Part shown: in pieces, positions 23,449 to 31,527 of the stretch
Numbering within the stretch: the stretch's first letter is position 1
How the letters are laid out: the number at the start of each line of letters is the position of its first letter
Assembly: GCA_002816875.1 (NCBI GenBank)
Contig: MUCP01000040.1
Coordinates: 1-45,634 of the forward strand
Direction of reading: 5' to 3'
Origin: SAR202 cluster bacterium Io17-Chloro-G2
Lineage (GTDB): Bacteria > Chloroflexota > Dehalococcoidia > Lucifugimonadales > UBA3495
Length of the DNA: 45,634 bases
Notes under the pieces: generated by a model
Seen by the model: only the letters and a program-made list of their open reading frames with translations
Database searches by the model: none
What the model was told of the DNA's origin: nothing
Position numbers and translations under genes: made by a program

Positions 23449-24639
23449 TTAACGTCCTCTGCTCTCCAACCACCTGTCTTTATGCTCCTGGCGGGCCTCG
23501 GCGTTGGTGGGGCGGTAGGTATCGTTGAATTCCTTTCTAAAGCCGTCGAATGTGCCGCCGATTATCGCCTTCCGCATCTCTTCCATCAGCCTGACAATGA
23601 ACCTGAGATTGTGGATGCTGGCCAGCCTTAAGGCTAATAGCTCTTTGGCCCGGAAGAGGTGCCATAGGTAGGCGGCGGTGAAGTTGCGGCAGGTATAGCA
23701 GTCGCAATCCTCGACCAGGGGCCGGTCAACCTGGGCGAACCGCCGCTTGGTGATGTCCACCCTGCCTTCAGGGGTAAACAGCGCCCCGTTGCGGGCCACC
23801 CTGGTGGGCAGTACGCAGTCGAACATGTCCACACCCCGGGCAACGCCTTCCACCAAGTCTTCGGGAGAACCGACCCCCATCAGGTAGCGGGGTTTATCCG
23901 GGGGCAGTAGGCCGGCCACCTGTTCGGTGATCTCGTACATCTGTTCCTTGGATTCCCCAACCGCCAGGCCGCCGATGGCGTAGCCCTGAAAGGGGATATT
24001 GGTGATGAATTTGGCCGATTCTTCTCGTAACTCTGGGAATGAGCCTCCCTGGACTATGCCAAAGAGCGCCTGTTCTCCAGTTGATCCCGAACCATTGAAC
24101 AACCGGTGGCACTGCTGGGCCCAGGCGTGGGTCCGCTCCATGGCGCTTTCGACTTCCTGCCTGCTTTCGCCGTGGGCGATGCACTGGTCCAGGCACATGG
24201 TGATATCCGCGCCCAGGGTTTGCTGATTTCTCGTGGCCAACTGTGGACTGAACATGTGCTCGCTGCCATCCAGGTGGGAACGGAAGCGGATCCCGCTGTC
24301 GTCGATCTTCCGCAAGGCGCCCATGCTAAACGCTTGAAACCCGCCGCTGTCGGTCAAGATAGGCTTGGACCAGCCCATAAACCGGTGCAGCCCTCCAAAG
24401 CCGCGCACCAGCTCTACGCCGGGTTGCAGGTAGAGGTGATAGGCATTGGACAATACTATCTGCGCCCCCAGGGCAACCACTTCGTCCGGGGTCAACGCTT
24501 TCACGCTAGCCTGGGTCGCCACCGGCATGAATACCGGTGTGGTCACCGTGCCATGGGACGTGGTGAACGCCCCTGCCCGGGCCAAGCCCTGGCTATGTTG
24601 CAACTCAAAAGAGAATTGGGTACTCACATTACTCATCAT
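23449..24639 (-). CDS. tgt: tRNA-guanine transglycosylase
   Basis: A 396-residue enzyme that exchanges guanine for preQ1 at position 34 of tRNAs with GUN anticodons. Catalytic Asp97 lies in L-T-D-S-G-G-F-Q, the family stretch A-I-G-G-L-A-V-G-E is present, and the zinc site is C-D-C-Y-T-C-R-N-F-T-A-A-Y-L-W-H-L near residue 320. Two in-frame ATGs lie in tandem (24634-24639). No good ribosome site precedes either, because the region just upstream is a tRNA-like structured element that ends at the first ATG. No queuosine-synthesis genes are in the window. Confidence 0.92.
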   Translation of the reverse strand: MMSNVSTQFSFELQHSQGLARAGAFTTSHGTVTTPVFMPVATQASVKALTPDEVVALGAQIVLSNAYHLYLQPGVELVRGFGGLHRFMGWSKPILTDSGGFQAFSMGALRKIDDSGIRFRSHLDGSEHMFSPQLATRNQQTLGADITMCLDQCIAHGESRQEVESAMERTHAWAQQCHRLFNGSGSTGEQALFGIVQGGSFPELREESAKFITNIPFQGYAIGGLAVGESKEQMYEITEQVAGLLPPDKPRYLMGVGSPEDLVEGVARGVDMFDCVLPTRVARNGALFTPEGRVDITKRRFAQVDRPLVEDCDCYTCRNFTAAYLWHLFRAKELLALRLASIHNLRFIVRLMEEMRKAIIGGTFDGFRKEFNDTYRPTNAEARQEHKDRWLESRGR

Positions 24640-24709
24640 GACGCCACTGGGGATTTGAACGCGGTGGTATTATCTTACGGATGTACCCGCTAAGCTATCT
24701 GTTGGCATC
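24639..24709 (-). other. tRNA-like element abutting the tgt start codon
   Basis: On the minus strand a 71-base segment has gatgcca (24709-24703) able to pair over seven bases (one G-T) with tggcgtc (24646-24640). It also contains a tRNA-style gttcaaatcc box, a tagcttagcgggta stretch resembling a D-arm, and an inner gcg/ggta-tacc/cgc hairpin. The T-stem pairs poorly and no clean anticodon arm forms, so it is not a working tRNA by eye. It is either a decayed tRNA or a structured leader of tgt. Confidence 0.35.
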
Positions 24710-24761
24710 ACCTAAGCGGCCGTAACAACCCTAGTGCCTAAGCGACGCGGATTCTATATTG

Positions 24762-24790
24762 TGCCATTCTGAGCGAAGGGAAGAATGACA
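24762..24790. repeat. Short palindromic repeat (tgtcattct type)
   Basis: tgccattct and agaatgaca form a nine-base inverted repeat with one mismatch around gagcgaaggga. This resembles common intergenic elements in environmental genomes and may be a remnant related to family B. It lies in the divergent gap between tgt and the small membrane protein. Confidence 0.45.
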
Positions 24791-24869
24791 CTGCCCAAAT
24801 TCACGCTTACTTTATCTTAGGGCCAATTACCCGATAAAACCGGGTTGTCCCCACCTGGCCGAGTGCTAA

Positions 24870-25067
24870 ATGTACGAATCACTGACCGAGTTTCTAAAAA
24901 ACGCCAGCGCCGGAAATCCGCTGGTTTGGGCGCTTTTGATCATGGCGACGGTGACCGTCACCAGCCTGATCCTTTATGGGTTCTGGGAGGTGGTTCTACG
25001 TCTAACCCTTTACCGTATCTCCTCGGGTAACAGTTCCCCAGCGAAACCGGGGGAGCGCGGTAAATAG
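24870..25067 (+). CDS. Small single-span membrane protein upstream of a TSUP transporter
   Basis: A 65-residue protein of no recognised family. It has one strongly hydrophobic stretch (about residues 18-40, L-V-W-A-L-L-I-M-A-T-V and L-I-L-Y-G-F-W), preceded by a short amphipathic N-terminus and followed by a basic, Pro/Gly-rich tail. Its stop codon is two bases before the transporter ATG, so the two are almost certainly translated together. That makes an accessory or stabilising subunit of the transporter the simplest reading. The ribosome site is weak. Its reality rests on the hydrophobic pattern and the tight coupling. Confidence 0.5.
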   Translation: MYESLTEFLKNASAGNPLVWALLIMATVTVTSLILYGFWEVVLRLTLYRISSGNSSPAKPGERGK

Positions 25068-25069
25068 GT

Positions 25070-26143
25070 ATGTATTTCCCCAATGCCGAGGTATTTGTAA
25101 ACCCGGTCCTGCTGTTGTTGCTGGGGCTGATCTTGGGCACCCTGAGCGGCTTTTTTGGCGTCGGCGGCGGCTTTTTGATCACCGGGGGATTGCTGGTCTT
25201 TGGCGTACCAGCGCCCTTTGCCGTGGGAACAGGTCTCACCCTGATAATGGGCTCCTCGATCATAAATACCCTGAAACACCGCCGCTTGGGCAACGTGGAC
25301 TTCAAACTGGGGCTTTTCATGGTCAGCGGCACCATCCCGGCGCTGTTCCTCGCCCAGTGGATGATCCTGCAGCTCAAGACGGCCGGTCTAGCCGAGTCCA
25401 CCATTCGGTACGCTTACGTAGTCGTGTTGGCCGTTCTGGGGTCATTCATCATCTACGACTCCTGGGGCAGCCGCCGGCGGGCTGGCGGAACCGGGGATAG
25501 CGAGACCACCTCGACGGCCGCGTTCTCAAAAAAGGTCCAGGGGTTGCGGCTAACGCCGTCGTCCATCAGGGTCCCGTTCATCGGCAGAGTGCCTTTATAC
25601 ATCGACCTTCCCGTCTCGCGGATCGAAAACATCTGTGTGCTGGTGCCCTTTGGAGTGGGATTCTTGGCGGGCTTATTCGCCGGGCTATTGGGCGCCGGCG
25701 GCGGCACCATCCTGATGCCCATCCTGATCTACGTGGTGGGGGTACCCACCGCCGTGGCCATCGGCACTGATCTGTTTCAGGTGATATTGACCGGGACCAT
25801 GGGCACCTTCATAAAGGCCTTTTCCAACGAGGTCGATCCGGTGATGGTGGTGCTGATGCTGGCGGCCGCTTCCATGGGGTCTCAGCTGGGGACCGCCGCT
25901 ACCCGGTTCGTGGATGCCGCGCGCATCCGGTTCCTGTTTGGGATCACCGTGCTCAGCGGGTGCCTGGCGGTGGGGTTGGAGCAGATATCTAATCTCGGCG
26001 TTGGGCCGGCGTTCCTTTCCAACCTGGCCGCTATATTGCTCCTGGGTGTCGGGGGAGCGATCTGCCTGGTGATTGCGGCCCTGTTGATTACGGCTCAACT
26101 AAAAAAGCCGGCGACGGTTGAGTCCGATAGGGCCAACGTTTAA
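25070..26143 (+). CDS. TauE/SafE (TSUP) family membrane transporter, putative sulfite/organosulfur exporter
   Basis: A 357-residue polytopic protein with the two repeated TSUP signatures: L-S-G-F-F-G-V-G-G-G-F in the first half (about residues 26-36) and F-A-G-L-L-G-A-G-G-G-T in the second (about 203-213), each followed by the A-x-G-T segment. About eight to nine helices are visible, with a hydrophilic loop around residues 135-170 (R-R-R-A-G-G-T-G-D-S). Family members export sulfite, sulfoacetate or other anions. The location 1.8 kb from the sulfur-carrier operon makes a sulfur anion plausible. It is convergent with aroK-aroB (20-base gap). Confidence 0.85.
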   Translation: MYFPNAEVFVNPVLLLLLGLILGTLSGFFGVGGGFLITGGLLVFGVPAPFAVGTGLTLIMGSSIINTLKHRRLGNVDFKLGLFMVSGTIPALFLAQWMILQLKTAGLAESTIRYAYVVVLAVLGSFIIYDSWGSRRRAGGTGDSETTSTAAFSKKVQGLRLTPSSIRVPFIGRVPLYIDLPVSRIENICVLVPFGVGFLAGLFAGLLGAGGGTILMPILIYVVGVPTAVAIGTDLFQVILTGTMGTFIKAFSNEVDPVMVVLMLAAASMGSQLGTAATRFVDAARIRFLFGITVLSGCLAVGLEQISNLGVGPAFLSNLAAILLLGVGGAICLVIAALLITAQLKKPATVESDRANV

Positions 26144-26163
26144 CGGCGATCGGCCTTACCCCG

Positions 26164-27864
26164 CTACTTCACCAGGTCCCTCACCGTCTCTTCCACCAGG
26201 TCGCGGGGAACGTCCCGGCGCACCACCGCTTTGCCCACCTCTTCCAGCAATACCCACCGGTTTGAGCCGCCGACCGTCTTCTTGTCCAGCGACATGGCCT
26301 GGAAGATGCCGTCAACGGACACGCCGGAGGCGGTGGTTGGCAGGCTGAATCTTTTAAGCAACCGCTCTTGCTGGTCTACGATCTCTTGGGAGATCATACC
26401 CATGCCGCAAGCGATTCGGGCCGCGCCCATCATGCCCACGGCCACGCCTTCCCCGTGCATGAATCTGCCGTATTCGGTGGATGCCTCAAGGGCATGGCCG
26501 ATGGTATGGCCGTAATTTAGCAATATCCGCACACCCAGGGTCTCCCGCTCATCCTGACTCACGACATCGGCCTTGATGGCCATGCTGCGGCGGATGACCT
26601 GGGTTGAGATCTCGGGTTCCAACCGCATCAGGTCCTCGGCATGTTCCTCGAACACGTCCACGAGGTTTGCGTCGAGTATGAATCCTTCTTTGATGGCCTC
26701 GGCCCACCCTTCGGCCAGCTCCCGCTTGCCCAAAGTGGACAGGACCTGAACATCGGCGAATACGCCCTGGGGCTGGTAGAAGGCCCCCACCATGTTTTTG
26801 GCCTGGGGCAGGTTGACCGCCGTTTTGCCCCCGATGGAGGCGTCGGCCATGGCCGCCATACTGGTGGGCACCTGGATAAAGGGAACTCCTCTGAGGTAGG
26901 TGGCCGCGACGAATCCTCCCAGGTCTCCGGGGACGCCGCCGCCCACGGCTATTATGGCCTGGCCACGCTCGGCCTTGAGCCCCACCAGCCAGTCATATAT
27001 CGCCTGGGCAAGCTGGAAGCTTTTACTGGTCTCACCGGCGGGTACGACGAAGCAATGGGCGGATATGCCGCTTTTTTCCAGGGCCCTCTGTACCCTACGC
27101 CCGTAGGGGTTCATCACGTTGCTGTCGGTGATGATATAGGCCGGGCTCTTGACTCCCATGCCCTGGAGCCTCTCACCCAACCGGTCCATGATACCCCAGC
27201 CGGCCACCACCGGGTAGCTGCCGCCGGAATGGTGCACCACGGCGGCCAGGTCAGGGTCGGCCAGGTTAGGGTCGGCCATAAAGGCTCCTCCCGTGTCTCT
27301 TGTCTCGAGTAAACAGATGTCCAACGTGCGTTGGGCCACCTGTTCGATGGTCAACTCATCGGTTTGAACGGTGTGATGCGCCCGGGAATAGGCGTCAGCA
27401 CGTTGAACCATCAATGTGTTGATCCGCTCCAACGGGTCACCCCCTGCCAGCAGCGGGCGTACCGGCCGGTCCTGCCCTCCGCTCCCGTCGTCTGGGCCGG
27501 ACACCCGGCGGTGGATAGTCTCTGGACGAGCATTCAGGCAGATTACTAAACCGTTGGCCAGCATGAGCTCCCGGTTTTCCGGATCGATGAACGCCCCGCC
27601 ACCGGCCGCAACCACACGGCCCGTTCCGGCGCACAATTCTCGAAGGGCTTCCCGCTCCAGGGCCCTAAAAGCTTCTTCCCCGTCCTTCTGGAAGATATCT
27701 TTGATGCTTTTTCCCGCCCGGCTTTCAATCTCGTCGTCGGCATCCACCATCGGCCATGCGATGCGCTGAGCCAGCAAGCGGCCAACCTGAGTCTTACCAG
27801 TGGCCATAAAGCCGACGAGAAAGATATTCCGATTATCTTTAGCGGGGTTGTTCACGGCTATCAC
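26164..27864 (-). CDS. aroKB: Fused shikimate kinase / 3-dehydroquinate synthase
   Basis: A 566-residue bifunctional protein of the shikimate pathway. Residues about 10-190 are shikimate kinase: P-loop G-F-M-A-T-G-K-T (18-25), D-A-D-D-E-I and A-A-G-G-G-A. Residues about 215-566 are 3-dehydroquinate synthase: A-V-G-G-G-V-P-G-D-L-G-G-F, A-T-Y-L-R-G-V-P-F-I-Q-V-P-T, D-A-S-I-G-G-K-T-A-V-N for NAD and metal binding, and Y-G-H-T-I-G-H-A-L-E with zinc-ligand histidines. A linker around A-D-P-N-L-A-D-P-D-L joins them. All key residues of both enzymes appear intact. The order kinase-synthase matches the adjacent aroK-aroB operon order of other bacteria, which supports origin by gene fusion. Confidence 0.92.
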   Translation of the reverse strand: MIAVNNPAKDNRNIFLVGFMATGKTQVGRLLAQRIAWPMVDADDEIESRAGKSIKDIFQKDGEEAFRALEREALRELCAGTGRVVAAGGGAFIDPENRELMLANGLVICLNARPETIHRRVSGPDDGSGGQDRPVRPLLAGGDPLERINTLMVQRADAYSRAHHTVQTDELTIEQVAQRTLDICLLETRDTGGAFMADPNLADPDLAAVVHHSGGSYPVVAGWGIMDRLGERLQGMGVKSPAYIITDSNVMNPYGRRVQRALEKSGISAHCFVVPAGETSKSFQLAQAIYDWLVGLKAERGQAIIAVGGGVPGDLGGFVAATYLRGVPFIQVPTSMAAMADASIGGKTAVNLPQAKNMVGAFYQPQGVFADVQVLSTLGKRELAEGWAEAIKEGFILDANLVDVFEEHAEDLMRLEPEISTQVIRRSMAIKADVVSQDERETLGVRILLNYGHTIGHALEASTEYGRFMHGEGVAVGMMGAARIACGMGMISQEIVDQQERLLKRFSLPTTASGVSVDGIFQAMSLDKKTVGGSNRWVLLEEVGKAVVRRDVPRDLVEETVRDLVK

Positions 27865-27908
27865 CGGGCATCGGCCAGGACCTAGTTTTACAAATACCCT
27901 TGGATTCT

Positions 27909-27989
27909 TCCGTTCGCCCTGAGCTTGTCGAAGGGTCCGCCGCAGGCGGATGGTTCGCCCCGATTACATCGGGGTCACCACGAACGGGG
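27909..27989. repeat. Palindromic intergenic repeat, family A copy 4 (with inner ccccgat hairpin)
   Basis: ccgttcgccctgagcttgtc plus gaagggtcc faces ggttcgccccgattacatcg and ggtcaccacgaacgg. The second half carries the same inserted ccccgat hairpin as copy 2. It lies between the aroK-aroB start and the VOC gene. Confidence 0.75.
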
Positions 27990-28078
27990 TTGATGACGCT
28001 GTTTTCTTCAATAACCTACCGGGAAAGCCCCAAATCCAAAGACCGCTTCGCTTCCGGTTGGCCCCTACGCGGTGTCTC

Positions 28079-28483
28079 TTACGCAGTGGGTCTGGGGGGC
28101 GCCGGCGCGTATCCCGAGGCGGTGCAAAATTCAACACTGTTGCCGTCCGGGTCGTTGATGAACAAATAGCACTGCCCATCGTAGCGAACGCCTTCCCGAT
28201 CGATGTTGAATCCGTTCTCCCTGAGGATATCTTTGGTCCCCTCAAAGTCCTCCACCTCGAAGGCGTGGTGGATGTTGGATGGCTTGGCAGGTGCATCGGG
28301 AGTCTCGATCAGGTGGACCATGATGCCGCTTTCCAACTGCAACCAGGTGATGGCGGGGTTGTCCACCTGACTTTGAATCTGCTTGATGCCCACCAGATCA
28401 TTGTAGAACTTCATGGCCCGGGCCGTGTCTTTCACCATGGTGGTGACGTGGTTGATCTTTTTAGTCTGTACCTTTCCAGGCAT
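28079..28483 (-). CDS. VOC-superfamily (glyoxalase/dioxygenase fold) protein
   Basis: A 134-residue protein with paired beta-alpha-beta-beta-beta modules. K-I-N-H-V-T-T-M-V-K-D opens the first and has the metal-ligand histidine His12. The second module has I-H-H-A-F-E-V-E-D and closes with F-I-N-D-P-D-G-N-S-V-E-F, where the final glutamate is the usual metal ligand. The in-frame upstream extension is discarded because caggaggggg lies before the ATG at 28481-28483. VOC proteins include glyoxalase I, ring-cleaving dioxygenases and resistance proteins; which one this is cannot be told. A second, different VOC protein lies at 30880. Confidence 0.8.
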   Translation of the reverse strand: MPGKVQTKKINHVTTMVKDTARAMKFYNDLVGIKQIQSQVDNPAITWLQLESGIMVHLIETPDAPAKPSNIHHAFEVEDFEGTKDILRENGFNIDREGVRYDGQCYLFINDPDGNSVEFCTASGYAPAPPRPTA

Positions 28484-28588
28484 GGTAATCCCCCTCCTGG
28501 TTCTATAGCCCGCGACACCGTAGTGCGCGCCTGCGGGATGTCGTGCCATTATGCCACAAAGCCGCGGGCGGTGGCATCAGGCCCGCCT

Positions 28589-29482
28589 TCATAGGGTGCT
28601 GCCAAATACCACCAGCACGATTCCCAGTACTGCCAAACCGGCTCCAGCCACCACCTGCCAGGTGATATTCTCCATCTGGGATATGAATATCCGGGCCATG
28701 AAAATGGTCATCAACGGGTTGGTCGAGGTTATCGGCGAAACCAGCACCACGTCGGCCCGCTGCAGGGCATAGTACAACGAGATGACCGCCATGGCCGACG
28801 CCAGGCCAGATAGGCTGGCGAAACTGGCGAATCTCAGGTCCCTACCCAGCGCTTTCAGGCTTTGGGCCGCCTGGGTCCCGGCAAACGGGGCCAAGAGTAA
28901 AATGCCGAAAAGGAGGCTAAATGCTGTGATCACCAAAGGTGAGCCGTAAACCAGGGTCAGGTGTTTGGCCATGACGTTGGCCCCACCGTAGGACGCCGCA
29001 GCGCCCACAGCCAGCAGGTATCCCAGCAGAGACTTCCTATCCCGGCTCCATCCCTCCTGAACTGACTCCTTGGTGGCGGCCACCAGCCCTATTACCACCG
29101 CGACGATGCCCAAGAGCAACACCCAATGCGGCCTTTCCCCGGCCAGGGTCATCGCGAATATGGTGGAGAAAACTACGGAAGCTCCGCCAATCACACTGGA
29201 ACGAGCGGCGCCCACGAGGTTGATCGCCAGGAATATCTGGCTGCGTCCTCCCAGGAAATTGAGCGCTCCCAACCCCAACAGCCACAGGTAGGCCGCCGGA
29301 GGCAACGCTTTGATATCGGGCAAGGCGAACAGCAGGGCCAGCAATATGGCAGGAAGGAAGCTTACGACCACCGAGATGAAAGTGGCGGGCAAGGGCTTAC
29401 CGCCCTGCATCCCCACCCGGGCGAAAATGGCGGTGCTGGCGAACCCAAGTCCGGCCAGCATAGAAAGGCCGACAGCCAACAT
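28589..29482 (-). CDS. DMT-superfamily EamA transporter
   Basis: A 297-residue inner-membrane protein with ten hydrophobic helices arranged as two EamA repeats. The repeats show G-L-G-A-L-N-F-L-G-G-R and Y-Y-A-L-Q-R-A-D-V-V-L-V-S-P-I-T-S-T-N-P-L near their ends. Such proteins export amino acids or other metabolites; no substrate can be assigned. The start ATG lies eight bases after the purQ stop codon without a clear ribosome site, which suggests translational coupling to purQ. A functional link to purine synthesis is not obvious. Confidence 0.85.
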   Translation of the reverse strand: MLAVGLSMLAGLGFASTAIFARVGMQGGKPLPATFISVVVSFLPAILLALLFALPDIKALPPAAYLWLLGLGALNFLGGRSQIFLAINLVGAARSSVIGGASVVFSTIFAMTLAGERPHWVLLLGIVAVVIGLVAATKESVQEGWSRDRKSLLGYLLAVGAAASYGGANVMAKHLTLVYGSPLVITAFSLLFGILLLAPFAGTQAAQSLKALGRDLRFASFASLSGLASAMAVISLYYALQRADVVLVSPITSTNPLMTIFMARIFISQMENITWQVVAGAGLAVLGIVLVVFGSTL

Positions 29483-29490
29483 GAAGCCGG

Positions 29491-30210
29491 TTACCGGACT
29501 CTTGGACTTTCTATGGGGGCATCATTGCAGGAATCTATGATCGACTGGAATATGAGGTTGCCGTCTTCACTGCCCAGCAGGGCCTCGCAACTGCGCTCGG
29601 GATGGGGCATCATCCCCAGGACGTTCCCGGATTCGTTGGTGATGCCGGCGATGTTGTGGGCCGATCCGTTGGGGTTGGCCGATTCCGTGGCTTCTCCCTG
29701 GGCATCGCAGTACCGGAACAAGACCCGTCCATCTTGCTCCAGGCGGTCCAGCGTTGCCTCGTCGGCGAAGTAATTACCCTCGCCGTGGGAAACGGGCACC
29801 TGTAATATCTGGCCGGAGCTGCAACGGTTGGAAAAGGGGGTGTCAACTCGCTCGGTGCGCAGGTTGGTCCACTGGCAGCGGTACTCCAGGTGCTGGTTGC
29901 GCAGCAATGCGCCGGGGAGCAAACCGGCCTCGCAGAGCACCTGGAAGCCGTTACAGATGCCGATGACCAACCCCCCGCCGTTGGCATAACGGCGCACCGC
30001 GTCCATCACTGGCGCCAGGCTGGCCATGGCGCCGGGCCGCAGATAATCGCCGTAGGAGAAACCTCCGGGAATAATCACGCAGTCGTAGGATTCCAGACTG
30101 GTTTTCCGGTGCCAGACGTATTCGGCCTGCTGTCCCAGAATACCGGCCACCACGTGATGGCAATCGGTATCGCTCCAGGTGCCGGGGAACACGGCTATGC
30201 CAAAACGCAT
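29491..30210 (-). CDS. purQ: Phosphoribosylformylglycinamidine synthase glutaminase subunit PurQ
   Basis: About 239 residues from the ATG at 30208-30210; a TTG eight codons upstream is in frame but has no better ribosome site. It is the class I glutamine amidotransferase that feeds ammonia to PurL in purine synthesis. The nucleophile is Cys86 in G-I-C-N-G-F-Q, and the His-Glu pair lies in M-M-P-H-P-E-R. The N-terminal F-G-I-A-V-F-P-G-T-W-S-D is typical. The partners purL and purS are not in the window, although purA lies 1.3 kb away on the other strand. An EamA transporter gene follows after eight bases. Confidence 0.92.
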   Translation of the reverse strand: MRFGIAVFPGTWSDTDCHHVVAGILGQQAEYVWHRKTSLESYDCVIIPGGFSYGDYLRPGAMASLAPVMDAVRRYANGGGLVIGICNGFQVLCEAGLLPGALLRNQHLEYRCQWTNLRTERVDTPFSNRCSSGQILQVPVSHGEGNYFADEATLDRLEQDGRVLFRYCDAQGEATESANPNGSAHNIAGITNESGNVLGMMPHPERSCEALLGSEDGNLIFQSIIDSCNDAPIESPRVR

Positions 30211-30297
30211 CAAGACGTGGTGATTTCGAGCCAATATTGGGATGGCCTAGGATCAGCCAACGGTCTGCCCTGCCCCGGACAGCCGGGATCCAGGGCC

Positions 30298-30750
30298 TTA
30301 GCCATCGGCTTCAAGGATCTGGGTCACCAACTCATTGACCTGGGTCCCGTCGGCCTTGCCCCTCACCTGGGGCATCAATCTACCCATGACCTGGCCCTTA
30401 TCCTTGATGGAGGTGGCGCCGATGTCGGTCACGATTCCCTGAATGAGTTGGGTCAACTCGCCGGTGGTAAGCTGGGGCGGAAGGTACTCTTCCAACACCG
30501 ATAGTTCCGCCGACTCTTTAGCAACCAGGTCCGTCCGGTTTCCCTGTTTGAACATTCGGATGCTCTCGCGGCGGTCGTTTACCTGCTTGGAGGTGACCTC
30601 CATCATTGCCGCGTCGTCCAAATCCTTACCTGCGGTCTTTTCAGCCGCTTGAACGGCGGCTTTCAAGAACCTTAGGGCGTCCAAGCGAGCCTGGTTCCGG
30701 TCCCGCATACTCTGGCGAATATCGTCTTCAAGTTTATCCCGCATTGTCAT
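30298..30750 (-). CDS. GatB/YqeY-domain protein
   Basis: A 150-residue YqeY-type protein. Marks are L-K-A-A-V-Q-A-A-E-K, V-T-S-K-Q-V-N-D-R-R-E-S-I-R-M-F and the conserved Y-L-P-P-Q-L followed by a helical C-terminus with M-G-R-L-M-P-Q-V-R-G-K-A-D-G. The domain is the tail of GatB, the amidotransferase subunit that makes Gln-tRNA and Asn-tRNA, and binds tRNA there. Stand-alone YqeY is of uncertain function. Two in-frame ATGs are present near the start and either could be used. It lies upstream of purQ in the same direction (87-base gap). Confidence 0.9.
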   Translation of the reverse strand: MTMRDKLEDDIRQSMRDRNQARLDALRFLKAAVQAAEKTAGKDLDDAAMMEVTSKQVNDRRESIRMFKQGNRTDLVAKESAELSVLEEYLPPQLTTGELTQLIQGIVTDIGATSIKDKGQVMGRLMPQVRGKADGTQVNELVTQILEADG

Positions 30751-30879
30751 CGCTGGTAGTCCACCTGCCGCTCATAGGTAATAGTGCCCGGCCTCGTATT
30801 ATAAACGGGCCAGGCAACCATGGTAAGCCAGGGATAGACCCCAAGGCCAGAAACAGGAGCTACCAGCAGGTATTGCCGG

Positions 30880-31242
30880 CTAATCAACCATTTCCAGGAC
30901 TTCCAGGCAAACGCCTTCGGGTCCCTCGAAGAAGCAGACCTTCCGGCCATTGCCTACCGCGGTCTCCTCCAGAATGCGGGCGCCTCCGGCCTTCAGGCTG
31001 GCCACGGTTCCCTCGATGTCATCGGTGTCGATGGCGATATGCTCTATTCCGAACACCTGGTCGTGGGTTTGGCTGTCGATCATGCCGGTGATGTTCAAGG
31101 GCAGCCCGTTCAGGTCCAGGCGGAACCCACGGCCGCCGCCGGTCTCGGACACAATGGTGGCGCCCAGGTTATCCACGTAGAACTTAGCCGTCTTTGCCGG
31201 ATCGGGGCTTTTCAGATGCAGATGGTTGAGTTTGAAAGCCAT
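30880..31242 (-). CDS. VOC-superfamily protein (second copy type)
   Basis: A 120-residue VOC protein that begins M-A-F-K-L-N-H-L-H-L, with His7 or His9 as likely metal ligand. It continues with F-Y-V-D-N-L-G-A, G-I-E-H-I-A-I-D-T-D-D and ends F-F-E-G-P-E-G-V-C-L-E-V-L-E, where the glutamate is the second-module ligand. A textbook gcaggagg site precedes the ATG at 31240-31242, so the longer open frame is rejected. It differs clearly from the VOC protein at 28079. Possible roles are glyoxalase-like or dioxygenase-like. Confidence 0.82.
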   Translation of the reverse strand: MAFKLNHLHLKSPDPAKTAKFYVDNLGATIVSETGGGRGFRLDLNGLPLNITGMIDSQTHDQVFGIEHIAIDTDDIEGTVASLKAGGARILEETAVGNGRKVCFFEGPEGVCLEVLEMVD

Positions 31243-31428
31243 GACGCTCCTCCTGCGAATCGCTTGGGTGTCCAGTGGTGTTGTGGCGACCGGGTCCATG
31301 GGCATGACGCCTGGCCACGCCAACCCTCCGGAACCCCAGAGTAGTCCACCGGCGCTGGCCGGTCAAGGCGATGCGCGGAATGGCTCGCAGTGACCCTGCC
31401 CCAGCTTACCCGTCGTGCCTGAGCCAGC

Positions 31429-31457
31429 TTTCCAACGTATGGGTATTTTGGTATACT
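31429..31457 (+). promoter_or_regulatory. Predicted sigma-70 promoter of purA
   Basis: A -35-like tttcca (31429-31434), a 17-base spacer and -10 tatact (31452-31457, five of six consensus bases) lie about 70 bases upstream of the purA ATG. Confidence 0.5.
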
Positions 31458-31527
31458 GCCAGTGGTTTTTGGCTGGGCCGTGGGCCGAGCCCAAAAACGA
31501 ATGGATTACCATTGAACTGAGGGTGCG

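Noticed and set aside
24639..24709. A functional tRNA gene on the minus strand
   Set aside because: The T-stem pairs only at about half its positions and the anticodon arm is not formed, so it is listed only as a tRNA-like element.
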